Shown here in pieces: positions 56,588-64,000 of a DNA stretch of 64,000 nucleotides (positions are counted from its first letter, which is position 1; each line of letters opens with the position of its first letter). This stretch comes from Wenjunlia tyrosinilytica (GTDB taxonomy: Bacteria; Actinomycetota; Actinomycetes; Streptomycetales; Streptomycetaceae): assembly GCF_014646055.1 (NCBI RefSeq), contig NZ_BMMS01000011.1:42166-106165 (forward strand), read 5' to 3'. Both the position numbers and the translations under genes were made by a program. The notes beneath the pieces were generated by a model. The model was not told the origin of the DNA. It searched no databases and saw only the letters and a list, made by a program, of their open reading frames with translations.

Positions 56588-57508
56588 TCACTTGTCGCAG
56601 GCCACCCCGTCGCCGTCGCGGTCGAGGCGGCCGGAGTAGCCGGGGTCGCCCCGGTGCAGGGGCGCCTTCCCCGCGGCGCGGACAGCGTCGCAGTTGCGGT
56701 AGGTGACCGACCCCCCGCCCTTGCCGCCTCCGCCGGTGCCCTTCCCGCCGTCGCCCTTGCCCCCGCCGTTGTCCCGGCCCGTGCCCGTGTCCCCGCCGTT
56801 GTCCTGGCCCGGCGGCGCCGGGCGGCCGGCGGAGGGCAGCTTCTCGTCGGGGCAGCCCTTGAGCACCTTCACCATGGCGTCCTTCTCCGCCCGGGTCACC
56901 CGCAGCTCGTACTTCTTCTTGACCGCGACCTGCCGGGCCACGTACGCACAGCGGAAGCCCTTGTTCGGCGGCAGCCAGGTGGCGGTGTCGCCGTCGCCCT
57001 TGGAGCGGTTGGTGGAGGCGTCCACGGCGAGCAGGTTCAACGGGTCGTTCGCCAGCGACTCCCGCTTGTCCCGCGACCACTGGGAGGCGCCCTTCTGCCA
57101 AGCGTCGGACAGCGCCACGACATGGTCTATGTCGACATCGCTGTGGCCTCGGGTGAAGTGGATCCGCCTGCCCGTGTAGGGGTCGTCGAGGACGCCCGCG
57201 GTGACCTTGCAGCCGCCCGTCACGGCGTCCTGGGTCAGATCGCGCCGGAGTATGTCGTCCCGAGTGCCGCAGTCGTTGTGGTCGATGTCCACCCACGACC
57301 GGCCGAACCGCTCTCTCGAGTAACCGGTCCTCGGCGAGCGGCCCTTGACGGTCAGGTCGTCAACGGCCTTGAGCGCGCTGCCCTGTGGAGCCTTCCCCTG
57401 ACCGGAGCCGTCCGCCGACCCCGAATCCGGTGCGGTGGTCCTGCACCCGGTCACAACGGTCGCGGCGACAGCGGCGGCGCACAGCGCGGCACGGACGGAG
57501 AAAGCCAT
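56588..57508 (-). CDS. Secreted HNH nuclease-like lipoprotein with Excalibur domain
   Basis: The 306-residue protein has a signal peptide with lipobox-like VVTGC (C22). An HNH/GmrSD-C-terminal type domain (about 50-225) contains DIDHNDCGTRDDIL, the metal site SDVDIDHVVALSDAW (H129) and NDPLNLLAVDASTNRSKGD. A Gly/Lys/Asp linker with GGGKG repeats leads to a C-terminal Excalibur domain (YRNCDAVRAAG, DRDGDGVACDK) that binds calcium. The ATG at 57508 starts MAFSVRAAL. Extracellular DNA degradation is a plausible role. Confidence 0.88.
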   Translation of the reverse strand: MAFSVRAALCAAAVAATVVTGCRTTAPDSGSADGSGQGKAPQGSALKAVDDLTVKGRSPRTGYSRERFGRSWVDIDHNDCGTRDDILRRDLTQDAVTGGCKVTAGVLDDPYTGRRIHFTRGHSDVDIDHVVALSDAWQKGASQWSRDKRESLANDPLNLLAVDASTNRSKGDGDTATWLPPNKGFRCAYVARQVAVKKKYELRVTRAEKDAMVKVLKGCPDEKLPSAGRPAPPGQDNGGDTGTGRDNGGGKGDGGKGTGGGGKGGGSVTYRNCDAVRAAGKAPLHRGDPGYSGRLDRDGDGVACDK

Positions 57509-57588
57509 GGGCCAACAGGATGCCGGACGGCCCCTCACCCGTGAACCCCGGGGCCGGGCAGGGGCGTCAGGAGGGGCGGCCGGGAACC

Positions 57589-59139
57589 TCAGCCCTGCAC
57601 CTGGCCCAGCCACGCCAGCGTGCGGCGCAGCTCCAGAGGGAACGGATGGTGCGGACCGTGGAGGCGTTCGGCGTCGTACAGCAGCCTGCCGAACACATCG
57701 CAGGCGGCGGCCCGGTCGCCCACCGACAGCAGCAGGTGCCCCATGCGGTGGCGCACCTCCAGCGGCAGCGCCGGGTCCGTGGCCGCGTCGCTCTCGAAGT
57801 ACGGCAGCACCGCCCGGTACTCGCTCAGCGCGGCCGTCGCCTCGCCCAGTTGCTGCAGACACTGCGCGGCCTCGTAGCGCAAGCGCAGCGACTGCCGGTC
57901 GGCCGGGCCCCCTTCGGCCGCGTGCTCGTCGGCGAGGCGGCGCAGCTCCGGCAGCGCCTTGCGGTACTGGCCGTCCTCCATGAGCGTCGCCGCGTACTGC
58001 TTGCGCAGCATCCGCACGATCGGGGAGTGCTCGCCGTGCTTGTCCGCGGCGGTGGGCAGTGCCCCGCCGAGGATGTCCACGGCCTGGGTGATGCGTCCGG
58101 CGTCGAGCAGTGCCTTGACCTCGTCGACGGCCCCGGCGATGTCGAGGACGGCCGCCGCGCCCGTCTGCGCCACGGGCTCGGAGGAGGCGCGTGCCCCGGA
58201 GGAGGCGGCCCGGTCCGGCCAGGGGGCGTGCGGGCGCAGGAAGGGGCGTGCGGGGTTCATCGGTCCGCACTGGCGCACCCCCGGCGGATGGGCCGCGCCG
58301 TCCGCGGCGGGCAGGAGGGGGACGAGCGCCTGGTAGGCGGCCTGGGCGTTCTCGGGCCGGTGCTGGGGGTCCTTGGCGAGCAGGCGCAGCACGAGCGCCT
58401 CCAGCGGCTCCGGCACCTCGGGGCGCACCTGGCGCAGTGGCACGGGCGGCTCATGGAGGTGCCGGTGCAGGACTCCGAGCGCGGTCGAGCCGTGGAACGG
58501 GACATTGCCGCTGAGGAGTTCATGCATCAGGATGCCGAGCGCGTACAGGTCGGTGCGCGGGCCCACCACGCCGCCCATCGCCTGCTCGGGCGCCATGTAG
58601 GCGGGGCTGCCGATGGGCGAGCCGGTGCGGGTCAGGCGGGTGGTGTCGCTGTCGAGTACGGAGGCGACACCGAGGTCGAGGACGGTGACGGCGCCGTCGG
58701 GGCGGACCATCACATTGCGGGGCTTGAGGTCGCGGTGGACGATCGGCACCGCGTGCACGGCGGCGAGCACCGCACACAGCTGCGCGGCCACGGAGACCGC
58801 CCACGGCCAGGGATAGGGGTCGTGCTCGGCGAGATGGTCGGCGAGGTCGGCGCCCTCCACGAACTGCATCACGAGGAAGAGTTCGGCGCCGTCGCTGCCG
58901 GCGTCGTGCACGGTGACGAGCCCCGGGTGGTCGACCTGCGCGGTGACCCGGCACTCCCGCTCGAAACGGCGGCGCAGCTCGTCGGCGTCGTGACCGCCGG
59001 TCAGCCGGTCGGCGCGCAGCAGCTTGACGGCGACCCGCCGGTCGAGGCGGCGGTCGTAGGCGGTCCACACCTGGCCCATGCCGCCCTGGCCGATGACGGT
59101 GGCGAGTTCGTAGCGGTCGGCGACGATCCGCCCGTTCAC
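57589..59139 (-). CDS. Soluble Ser/Thr protein kinase with TPR-like C-terminus
   Basis: The 516-residue protein has a Hanks-type kinase domain (about 10-280): GQGGMGQVW P-loop, K39 in VAVKLL, HRDLKPRN (135-142), DLG instead of DFG (155-157) and SPAYMAPEQA. No transmembrane helix follows. The C-terminal 180 residues are helix-rich with TPR-like units (VDEVKALLDAGRITQAVDIL, YRKALPELRRLADEHA). The GTG at 59139 overlaps the upstream membrane-protein gene by four bases, so the two probably act together. Confidence 0.92.
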   Translation of the reverse strand: MNGRIVADRYELATVIGQGGMGQVWTAYDRRLDRRVAVKLLRADRLTGGHDADELRRRFERECRVTAQVDHPGLVTVHDAGSDGAELFLVMQFVEGADLADHLAEHDPYPWPWAVSVAAQLCAVLAAVHAVPIVHRDLKPRNVMVRPDGAVTVLDLGVASVLDSDTTRLTRTGSPIGSPAYMAPEQAMGGVVGPRTDLYALGILMHELLSGNVPFHGSTALGVLHRHLHEPPVPLRQVRPEVPEPLEALVLRLLAKDPQHRPENAQAAYQALVPLLPAADGAAHPPGVRQCGPMNPARPFLRPHAPWPDRAASSGARASSEPVAQTGAAAVLDIAGAVDEVKALLDAGRITQAVDILGGALPTAADKHGEHSPIVRMLRKQYAATLMEDGQYRKALPELRRLADEHAAEGGPADRQSLRLRYEAAQCLQQLGEATAALSEYRAVLPYFESDAATDPALPLEVRHRMGHLLLSVGDRAAACDVFGRLLYDAERLHGPHHPFPLELRRTLAWLGQVQG

Positions 59140-59777
59140 CGGCCTTCCTCCTGCTTGCGCAGGTAGTCGCTGATCTCGTCGAGCTCCGCCCTGACCCGGT
59201 CGATGCGGTGGGGCTGGGCGGGCGCGGGGATCGGGGTCGGCAGGGGGGCGGGGACGGCGTTGGGGAGGGGCGACGGCGGCGGGGGCGGGGTGGCTCCGGT
59301 GTCGTCCCGGTACGGATTGTGGCCGCTGTGGCCGAGCGGAGGCCGCGGTGACGGCGCCGGGACCGGCGTTCCCCCGTACGGGTAGGGCGAGTACGGCGGG
59401 GAGCCCGTCTGCCGCGCCTGCCAGTGCTCGCGCCGCGACTCCTGGTGGCGCACGTCCATCACGAGGAAGTACGTCGGGACCGCCAGGGCCAGCACCAGCA
59501 TCCCGGTGACTCCGACGTCCACCTGCCAGCTGTCCGCGTCGGGACCGACCTCGACCAGCACGAAGGAGGCGATGGACGCCGCCACGACCACGACGAAGAT
59601 CACCCAGTGCAGCGGACGGCGGCGCCGGAGCGCGATCCGCAGCATCGGGACGAAGGACAGGGCACCGCAGGTCAGGAACGGCGCCGCCATGAAGAGAACA
59701 CGCAGGAGGGTGGTGACGCCCCCCGCACCGTTCGGGCGGGGCTGCTGCGGCGGCGGGGCTATGCCGGGGCCGTTCAA
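59136..59777 (-). CDS. Membrane protein with proline-rich tail
   Basis: The 213-residue protein has three hydrophobic segments (about residues 25-125: LLRVLFMAAPFLTCGALSFV, WVIFVVVVAASIASFVLV, VTGMLVLALAVPTYFLVMDV). A long proline/glycine/alanine-rich tail follows, then a short charged C-terminal helix (RVRAELDEISDYLRKQ). I take the TTG at 59777 as start because AGGAG lies five bases upstream. It is translationally coupled to the kinase gene and may anchor it. The family is not recognised. Confidence 0.75.
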   Translation of the reverse strand: MNGPGIAPPPQQPRPNGAGGVTTLLRVLFMAAPFLTCGALSFVPMLRIALRRRRPLHWVIFVVVVAASIASFVLVEVGPDADSWQVDVGVTGMLVLALAVPTYFLVMDVRHQESRREHWQARQTGSPPYSPYPYGGTPVPAPSPRPPLGHSGHNPYRDDTGATPPPPPSPLPNAVPAPLPTPIPAPAQPHRIDRVRAELDEISDYLRKQEEGR

Positions 59778-59907
59778 TGCTGCTCCTGGACATAAGTGCG
59801 ATGACAGGGCGAGATTATCCCCGCCCTCGCCGAAAGCCGATCCCGCATCGCGCGAACGCATGGCGTGAATACGCCCCCCGCCGTGCTCCACTGCCTGCTC
59901 CGGATGC

Positions 59908-61983
59908 CTACTCCGGCCGCACCGTTCCGTCCGTGAGGCCGTCGTGGAGGCCCTGGACGAGTTGCTCTCCGAGCTGCCCGGCGAGCCGCAGCGCATCCTC
60001 GAACGCCGCCAGCGTACGGAACCGCTGCCCGTACCGCCGCTGGTCGGCCGGAGCCAGCCGGGGCAGTTGGAGGCGGCGCACGTCGAGCCGGGTCGAGGTG
60101 GAGGTGTAGCTGCTGGCCTGCCGATTGTTGGCGGTGCCTCGCAGGAATCCCGCCAGGAACCAGGGATCGAGCGCCGCCGGGTCGGGCCGCAGCAGATAGA
60201 GATTGCGGCCGAGCGCCGCTCCCGCGCCCGCCTCGTCCACGACCCGGGCCACGGCTCCGCGGCCCAGCACCGGCACCACGACATCCCCAGCCTCGGTGAG
60301 GACGGGCTCCTCCGCGGGACCGTCGGGGAGCGCTCCGGTCGGCCCGGTCCCCGCCACGACGTCGTGCTCCGTCAGCACGGGCGGGGCGTCCTTCCCGGCG
60401 GCGGCTCCGGCGCCGGCCGCCGTGCCCGAGCCGCCGACCCGGAGCACCAGGGCCCCGGCCCGGGCCAGCTCGCCGATCGTGGTGGTGGGCCAGCGGGCGG
60501 GCTCCCCGGCCCGGGTGGGCGCCGGGGCCAGCTCGGCGCTGCGGTGCAGCGTCCGCGCGAGCCGGTCGCGGACCTCGGCGAGCCGGTCGGGTCCGCCGGC
60601 CCCTGCGGGAGGCGGCAGATGGCGTGCGGGGGCGAGGTCCACGTCGTCGTCGAGTAGGTCGATGACGGCAATGGCGCGGCTGACCCCCGGCCGGTCGGGC
60701 ACGGTGCCGTGCCGGTCGAACGAGCGCCAGGCCTGCGCCGCCGCGGCCCGGACGCTCTGCCACGGAGGCTTGTCCGCGCCCGCCGTGTGCCCGCCCGCGG
60801 TGTTCACGACCAGCAGATGGGGCGAGGGCTGGGCGCCGGTGCCGGGCCTGCGCAGCACCCACAGGTGCAACGGGATGCTGTACGGCGGCGCGACGCCCGC
60901 GGGCAGCGAGATGACGGCCCGAAGGGCGCCTCGCCGCAGCAGATCGGCGCGGATACGGCGGCCGGAGCGCCGGGAGGCGGCGGCGGGGGGCATCAGCACG
61001 ACCACCGTTCCCCCGTCGCGGACATGGACGAGGGCGTGCTGGACCCAGGCCAGCTCGGACTCGGTGCGGGCCGGGAAGCCGTACTCCCAGCGGGGGTCGT
61101 AGGCGAGCTCGTCGTGACCCCAGTTGCGCTCGTTGAACGGCGGGTGGCACAGCACCGCGTCGGCCCGCAGATCCGCGAAGGCGTCGGCGCGCAGGCTGTC
61201 GGCCGCGCGAACCCGCACTTGCGCGTCGGTGCCGAGCGCGAGGCGCAGGGCGGTGAGCGCGGCCAGGTCCTCGTCCAACTCCTGGGCGCACAGGACCTCG
61301 GCGGTGGATTCGGCGCGCAGCAGGCTCCCGGTGCCGCAGGCGGGGTCGAGGACGGTGGCGGCGGGCCCGGCGAGTTCGGCCATCAGCTCGGCGGGGGCGG
61401 CGGGAGTGAGCGTGTACTGGCGGGGGTTGGCGTCGAGGTAACGACCGGTCAGGAACTCGTACGCCTGACGCTCCCCCAGTTCGGCCGCGAGGTCGGCGAC
61501 GGCGCGCAGGAGGGGGATCGAGGCGGCGATCGTCTCGCGGCCGATGGTGTGAACAGGGTGCCGGTCGCCCAGGCGGTCGGCGAGGACGCTGCCGAGCTCG
61601 GCGGGCAGACGCCGGGCCAGTTCGGCGTCCGAGGCGGCGGACAGGCTCGGCCGGCTCTCGGGGCGGTCCCGCAGGAGGAGCAGCAGGGCGCCTGCGGTGC
61701 GCAGGGCGGCGGGGATGCCGGCGGGGTGGCCGTCGAGTTGCTGCCAGACGCGTTCACGGAGCGGGACCTCGGCGAGTTTGCCCTGGTCGCGCAGCCAGCG
61801 CTCGATCTCGGCGAGGGGATACGTGGGACTGGTCTCGGTGCCGCCGACCGGCTTGGGGAAGTCGGTGTGGCGTCGGCGCCAGTTGCTGACGGCGGCGCGG
61901 CCGACTCCGGCGAGGCGCGCGATCCCCGCGGCGGTCACCTCTGTTGCTTTCTCCGGCACTTGGCGTGCTCCTTCCCCCTGCAT
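59908..61983 (-). CDS. N-6 DNA methylase-like protein with helix-turn-helix and specificity-like tail
   Basis: The 691-residue protein begins with a helix-turn-helix (TAAGIARLAGVGRAAVSNWRRRH). It continues with a HsdM-like helical segment (75-190) and the methylase core with DPACGTGS (213-220). Where a catalytic NPPF is expected there is H280-PPF. The C-terminal 250 residues look like a type I S-subunit target domain, ending in LRGTANNRQASSYTSTSTRLDVRRLQLP. No restriction subunit lies nearby. It may be a regulator or an orphan methylase; activity is uncertain. Confidence 0.85.
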   Translation of the reverse strand: MQGEGARQVPEKATEVTAAGIARLAGVGRAAVSNWRRRHTDFPKPVGGTETSPTYPLAEIERWLRDQGKLAEVPLRERVWQQLDGHPAGIPAALRTAGALLLLLRDRPESRPSLSAASDAELARRLPAELGSVLADRLGDRHPVHTIGRETIAASIPLLRAVADLAAELGERQAYEFLTGRYLDANPRQYTLTPAAPAELMAELAGPAATVLDPACGTGSLLRAESTAEVLCAQELDEDLAALTALRLALGTDAQVRVRAADSLRADAFADLRADAVLCHPPFNERNWGHDELAYDPRWEYGFPARTESELAWVQHALVHVRDGGTVVVLMPPAAASRRSGRRIRADLLRRGALRAVISLPAGVAPPYSIPLHLWVLRRPGTGAQPSPHLLVVNTAGGHTAGADKPPWQSVRAAAAQAWRSFDRHGTVPDRPGVSRAIAVIDLLDDDVDLAPARHLPPPAGAGGPDRLAEVRDRLARTLHRSAELAPAPTRAGEPARWPTTTIGELARAGALVLRVGGSGTAAGAGAAAGKDAPPVLTEHDVVAGTGPTGALPDGPAEEPVLTEAGDVVVPVLGRGAVARVVDEAGAGAALGRNLYLLRPDPAALDPWFLAGFLRGTANNRQASSYTSTSTRLDVRRLQLPRLAPADQRRYGQRFRTLAAFEDALRLAGQLGEQLVQGLHDGLTDGTVRPE

Positions 61984-62142
61984 GGGCCGAGCATACCGAC
62001 GATGGGGCGACCCATCGCTTCACAGCGTGAACGAGTCGCCATCGCTCACTCTTGTTGACTCGGTTCACAGTGCATGTTCTCATTGTCCCACCGAAACACA
62101 GAGGGCTGTGAACGCACTCGTCGGCGACGGAGGGGGAACCCC

Positions 62143-62910
62143 ATGCACCACCACTCGAAGCGCACCGCCCTGGCGGCGGCCTGCACCGCCGCGGCCATAG
62201 GCCTGGTGGGCTGCGGAACCGCCACCAAGGACGCCGGGAAGAGCCCTTCCGCAGCGCCGGTCACCAGCAAGCCCGCGGCCAAGGAGCCGTTCGCGGGACT
62301 GAGCGGACCGCGGATCGCCGACAAAGCGCTCGCCGCCACCCGGTCGGCGTCCTCGATGACCCTGCGCTTCGACGGCACGAGCGACGGGGAGCACATCACG
62401 GCCGGCATGGCGCTGGACAAGCGCGGCGACTGCGTCGGGGACCTGACGATGCCCCAGGGCGGCATCAGGATCATCAAGACCGGTGACACCGCCTATATGA
62501 AGTACGACGACGCGATGTGGAAGTCCCAGGGCAAGGACGGCGCGACCGCGGCATCGGTCATCGGCGACCGGTGGATCAAGACCAGCGCCGCCGACCCCGA
62601 CTTCAAGGACCTCGGCTCGATGTGCGACCTGGAGGAACTGCTGGCCGGATTCGACGGCGACACCGAGGGCTCGCAGAAGGGCAGGCTCACCGTGCTCGAC
62701 GGCAAGCCCGTGGTCCCGCTCGTCGAGAAGGACGGCAAGGAGGTCTCCACGGCCTACATCGCCGCCGAGGGCAAGCCCTACATCCTCAAGATCACCACCG
62801 AGGGCGGCAAGGAACCCGGCACCGCCGAATTCGCCGACTACGACAAGCCCGTGAACGCACAGGCCCCGTCCCCCAAGAACGCCGTGGACCTGGCAAAGCT
62901 CGGCGGCTGA
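62143..62910 (+). CDS. Lipoprotein
   Basis: The 255-residue exported protein has a signal peptide with lipobox GLVGC (cysteine about residue 24). The mature protein has about 230 residues with alternating strands (MTLRFDGTSDGEHITAGMALD, GGIRIIKTGDTAYMKYDD, GRLTVLDGKPVVPLVEKDGKEVSTAYI), suggestive of an LppX/LprG- or LolA-like half-barrel. This fold is inferred only. AGGGGGAAC precedes the ATG. A TTGACT (62055-62060) may be its -35. A strong terminator follows. Confidence 0.85.
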   Translation: MHHHSKRTALAAACTAAAIGLVGCGTATKDAGKSPSAAPVTSKPAAKEPFAGLSGPRIADKALAATRSASSMTLRFDGTSDGEHITAGMALDKRGDCVGDLTMPQGGIRIIKTGDTAYMKYDDAMWKSQGKDGATAASVIGDRWIKTSAADPDFKDLGSMCDLEELLAGFDGDTEGSQKGRLTVLDGKPVVPLVEKDGKEVSTAYIAAEGKPYILKITTEGGKEPGTAEFADYDKPVNAQAPSPKNAVDLAKLGG

Positions 62911-63277
62911 GACGTTCCGTCCCGGAGGCGGAAGGAGCGCGCCAAGCGAGCCCGGTCGAGGCGGGCCGCCCACGGGGGCCCGCCTCGACCGGGGCTTCGA
63001 GCCGCCCCACGGCGGACCCCGTCGGCGGCAGCGAGGCCGGATCGGCCTCGACCGATGGCACCGGGCGCAGCCGGTACGGGATGACGGGCGGACGCGGCCC
63101 CACGCGCAGAGGGGGCGGGGCAACGCCGAGGCTCCGCGGCAGCGGCCGTCCGGGCGAGCCCGGCCGAAGCGGGTCTTCCACGACCCGCCAACCGCCGCCG
63201 GGGCTTCAAGCCCGCCCGGCGGCCGGCCGCCGGGAAAACCGGTGGCCCCCCGTCCGCTCCTGCGTGAGGCTGGCCGC
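62911..63277. other. Intergenic region after the lipoprotein gene
   Basis: Apart from the terminator at 62951-62993, this 367-bp stretch is GC-rich and repetitive. It has several CGGGCTTCGAGCC- and GGCGG-type elements and no supported gene. Confidence 0.45.
62951..62993 (+). terminator. Terminator after the lipoprotein gene
   Basis: A perfect 17-bp stem, CCCGGTCGAGGCGGGCC with GGCCCGCCTCGACCGGG, encloses the nine-base loop GCCCACGGG. It lies 40 bp after the lipoprotein stop. Confidence 0.9.
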
Positions 63278-63775
63278 ATGGATGAAACGCTGACGCCGGG
63301 CACCGAGGTCGCGGTCAGGCTCGTCAAGCACCCGCGGGCCGATGTCCGCTACCCGGCCGTGGTCGGGCGCGACGACGGGACGCACATCGTCGTGCGGGCG
63401 CCCTGGGCCGGGGCGGCGGCGAAGGACTTCGGCTTCGTCCGGTTCGAGGACGGCGACATCTTCACCGAGCACTACTGGCGCGACCGGTGGTTCTCGATCA
63501 AGGAGGTCCGGACGGCGACGGGCTCCCTGAAGGGCTGGTACTGCGACATCGCCCGGCCCGCGCGAGTGGAGAGCGGCGCCCTCGTGGTCGAGGACCTCGA
63601 CCTCGACCTGTGGCGGTCCGCCGACGGAGGCACGGTCCTGCGCCTGGACGAGGACGAGTTCGACGACAGCGGCCTCGAGCGACACGACCCGGCCGCGGCG
63701 GCGAAGGCCCGCCAAGCGCTGGACGAACTCGAACTCCTCGCCCGTGAAGGCGGCTTCGGGCCACTGCTGGCCTAG
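63278..63775 (+). CDS. DUF402 domain protein
   Basis: The 165-residue protein has the DUF402 fold pattern: AVVGRDDGTHIVVRAPW, then DIFTEHYWRDRWFSIKEVRTATGSLKGWYCDIARPARVE and LDLDLWRSADGG, followed by DEDEFDDSGLERHDP and a C-terminal helix. DUF402 proteins include nucleoside phosphatases and RNA-associated (FomD-like) hydrolases using two carboxylate-bound metals. The conserved W-Y-C-D and D-x-D-L-D-L are intact. The ATG at 63278 follows a modest GAGG. Confidence 0.88.
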   Translation: MDETLTPGTEVAVRLVKHPRADVRYPAVVGRDDGTHIVVRAPWAGAAAKDFGFVRFEDGDIFTEHYWRDRWFSIKEVRTATGSLKGWYCDIARPARVESGALVVEDLDLDLWRSADGGTVLRLDEDEFDDSGLERHDPAAAAKARQALDELELLAREGGFGPLLA

Positions 63776-64000
63776 TGCCCGCCCTGGCCGCCCCTTCCGG
63801 GCTCGTGGCCCTTGGGCTTGTGCTCCTTGGGCTTGTGCCCACCCGGCTTACCCTTGCCCTTGCCCGGCTTGCCCTTGCCCGGCTTGCCCTTGCCCGGCTT
63901 GCCCTTGCCCGGCTTGCCCTTGCCCGGCTTGCCCTTGCCCGGCTTGCCCTTGCCCGGCTTGCCCTTGCCCGGCTTGCCCTTGCCCGGCTTGCCCTTGCCC
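63772..64000 (-). CDS. 3' end of a gene with (GKGKP)n repeats, partial
   Basis: Only the C-terminal 75 or so codons are in the window. The frame reads GKGKPG repeated about ten times and ends in KPGGHKPKEHKPKGHEPGRGGQGGH, then TAG at 63772-63774. The protein tail is therefore extremely basic and Pro/Gly-rich. The stop overlaps the convergent DUF402 stop by four bases. The N-terminus, and so the function, lies outside the window; a nucleic-acid- or wall-binding tail is a guess. Confidence 0.65.
   Translation of the reverse strand, partial: GKGKPGKGKPGKGKPGKGKPGKGKPGKGKPGKGKPGKGKPGKGKPGKGKGKPGGHKPKEHKPKGHEPGRGGQGGH
63841..64000. repeat. 15-bp tandem repeat (ggcttgcccttgccc), about ten copies
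   Basis: The unit ggcttgcccttgccc is repeated nearly perfectly from about 63862 to the window end, with one diverged copy before it. It encodes GKGKP on the minus strand and extends beyond the window. The sequence is perfect across copies, implying recent expansion. Confidence 0.9.

Noticed and set aside
59908..61983. A complete restriction-modification or BREX-like defence system
   Set aside because: Neighbouring genes (kinase, membrane protein, lipoprotein, DUF402) include no nuclease, ATPase or other defence component, so only an orphan methylase-like gene is called.
63841..64000. Possible CRISPR array
   Set aside because: The 15-bp units are contiguous without spacers and lie in frame in a coding sequence, so it is a coding tandem repeat.

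Overview
The window is high-GC DNA with frequent GTG/TTG starts, 4-base stop/start overlaps and the gene content of a Streptomyces core chromosome. SigI-type stress sigma factor, Hut enzymes, a c-di-AMP riboswitch ahead of an rpf gene, CYP107-type P450 and a tRNA-Leu(UAA) of the bldA type all point to Streptomyces. From memory the order resembles the S. coelicolor SCO3050-SCO3110 neighbourhood; I could not run an alignment.

Layout. 0.1-11.4 kb: cell-envelope and housekeeping genes (LCP ligase, UDP-glucose dehydrogenase, CoA-binding and VOC proteins, an M19 dipeptidase-purE-purK operon, GtrA, an OmpR/histidine-kinase pair, a POT peptide transporter). 11.5-17.5 kb: five exported or membrane proteins, all on the minus strand. 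They form what looks like an actinobacterial WxL surface-complex locus: a WxL-motif secreted protein, a DUF916-type membrane protein, a neocarzinostatin-like membrane protein and two LPXTG-type wall proteins, with a related 17-bp dyad ahead of three of the genes. 17.7-19.9 kb: a sigma-B-like partner-switching module. 20-29 kb: a GH20 hexosaminidase with tandem DasR-like boxes, then a hut operon (hutU, M20 amidohydrolase, hutF, hutI), a DUF309 gene and an RpiR regulator. 29-41 kb: a decayed transporter remnant, a methyltransferase, a MatB-like ligase, a PfkB kinase, cystathionine beta-synthase, an SGNH hydrolase, a thiolase, a BI-1 protein and a frameshifted barstar-like gene.

41.3 kb: tRNA-Leu(UAA), the probable bldA gene. 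41.6-50.5 kb: a CFA-synthase-like methyltransferase, type II NADH dehydrogenase with a Rex-like site, ppx, a DUF501 protein, a DivIC/FtsB-like protein, enolase, and an rpf gene behind a c-di-AMP riboswitch. 50.6-64 kb: a P450, an AraC remnant, an LLM oxidoreductase, endonuclease V, mazG, a SurA-like lipoprotein, a secreted HNH/Excalibur nuclease, a soluble Ser/Thr kinase with its membrane partner, an orphan DNA methylase with a fused specificity-like tail, a lipoprotein, a DUF402 protein, and the 3' end of a gene made of 15-bp GKGKP repeats that runs off the edge.

How they work together. The clearest multi-gene units are purK-purE-dipeptidase, the WxL-like surface locus, the sigma/anti-sigma/anti-anti-sigma set, the hut operon and the enolase/DivIC-like/DUF501/ppx block. 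The least explained unit is the 11.5-17.5 kb surface locus, which is the main candidate for an uncharacterised system.
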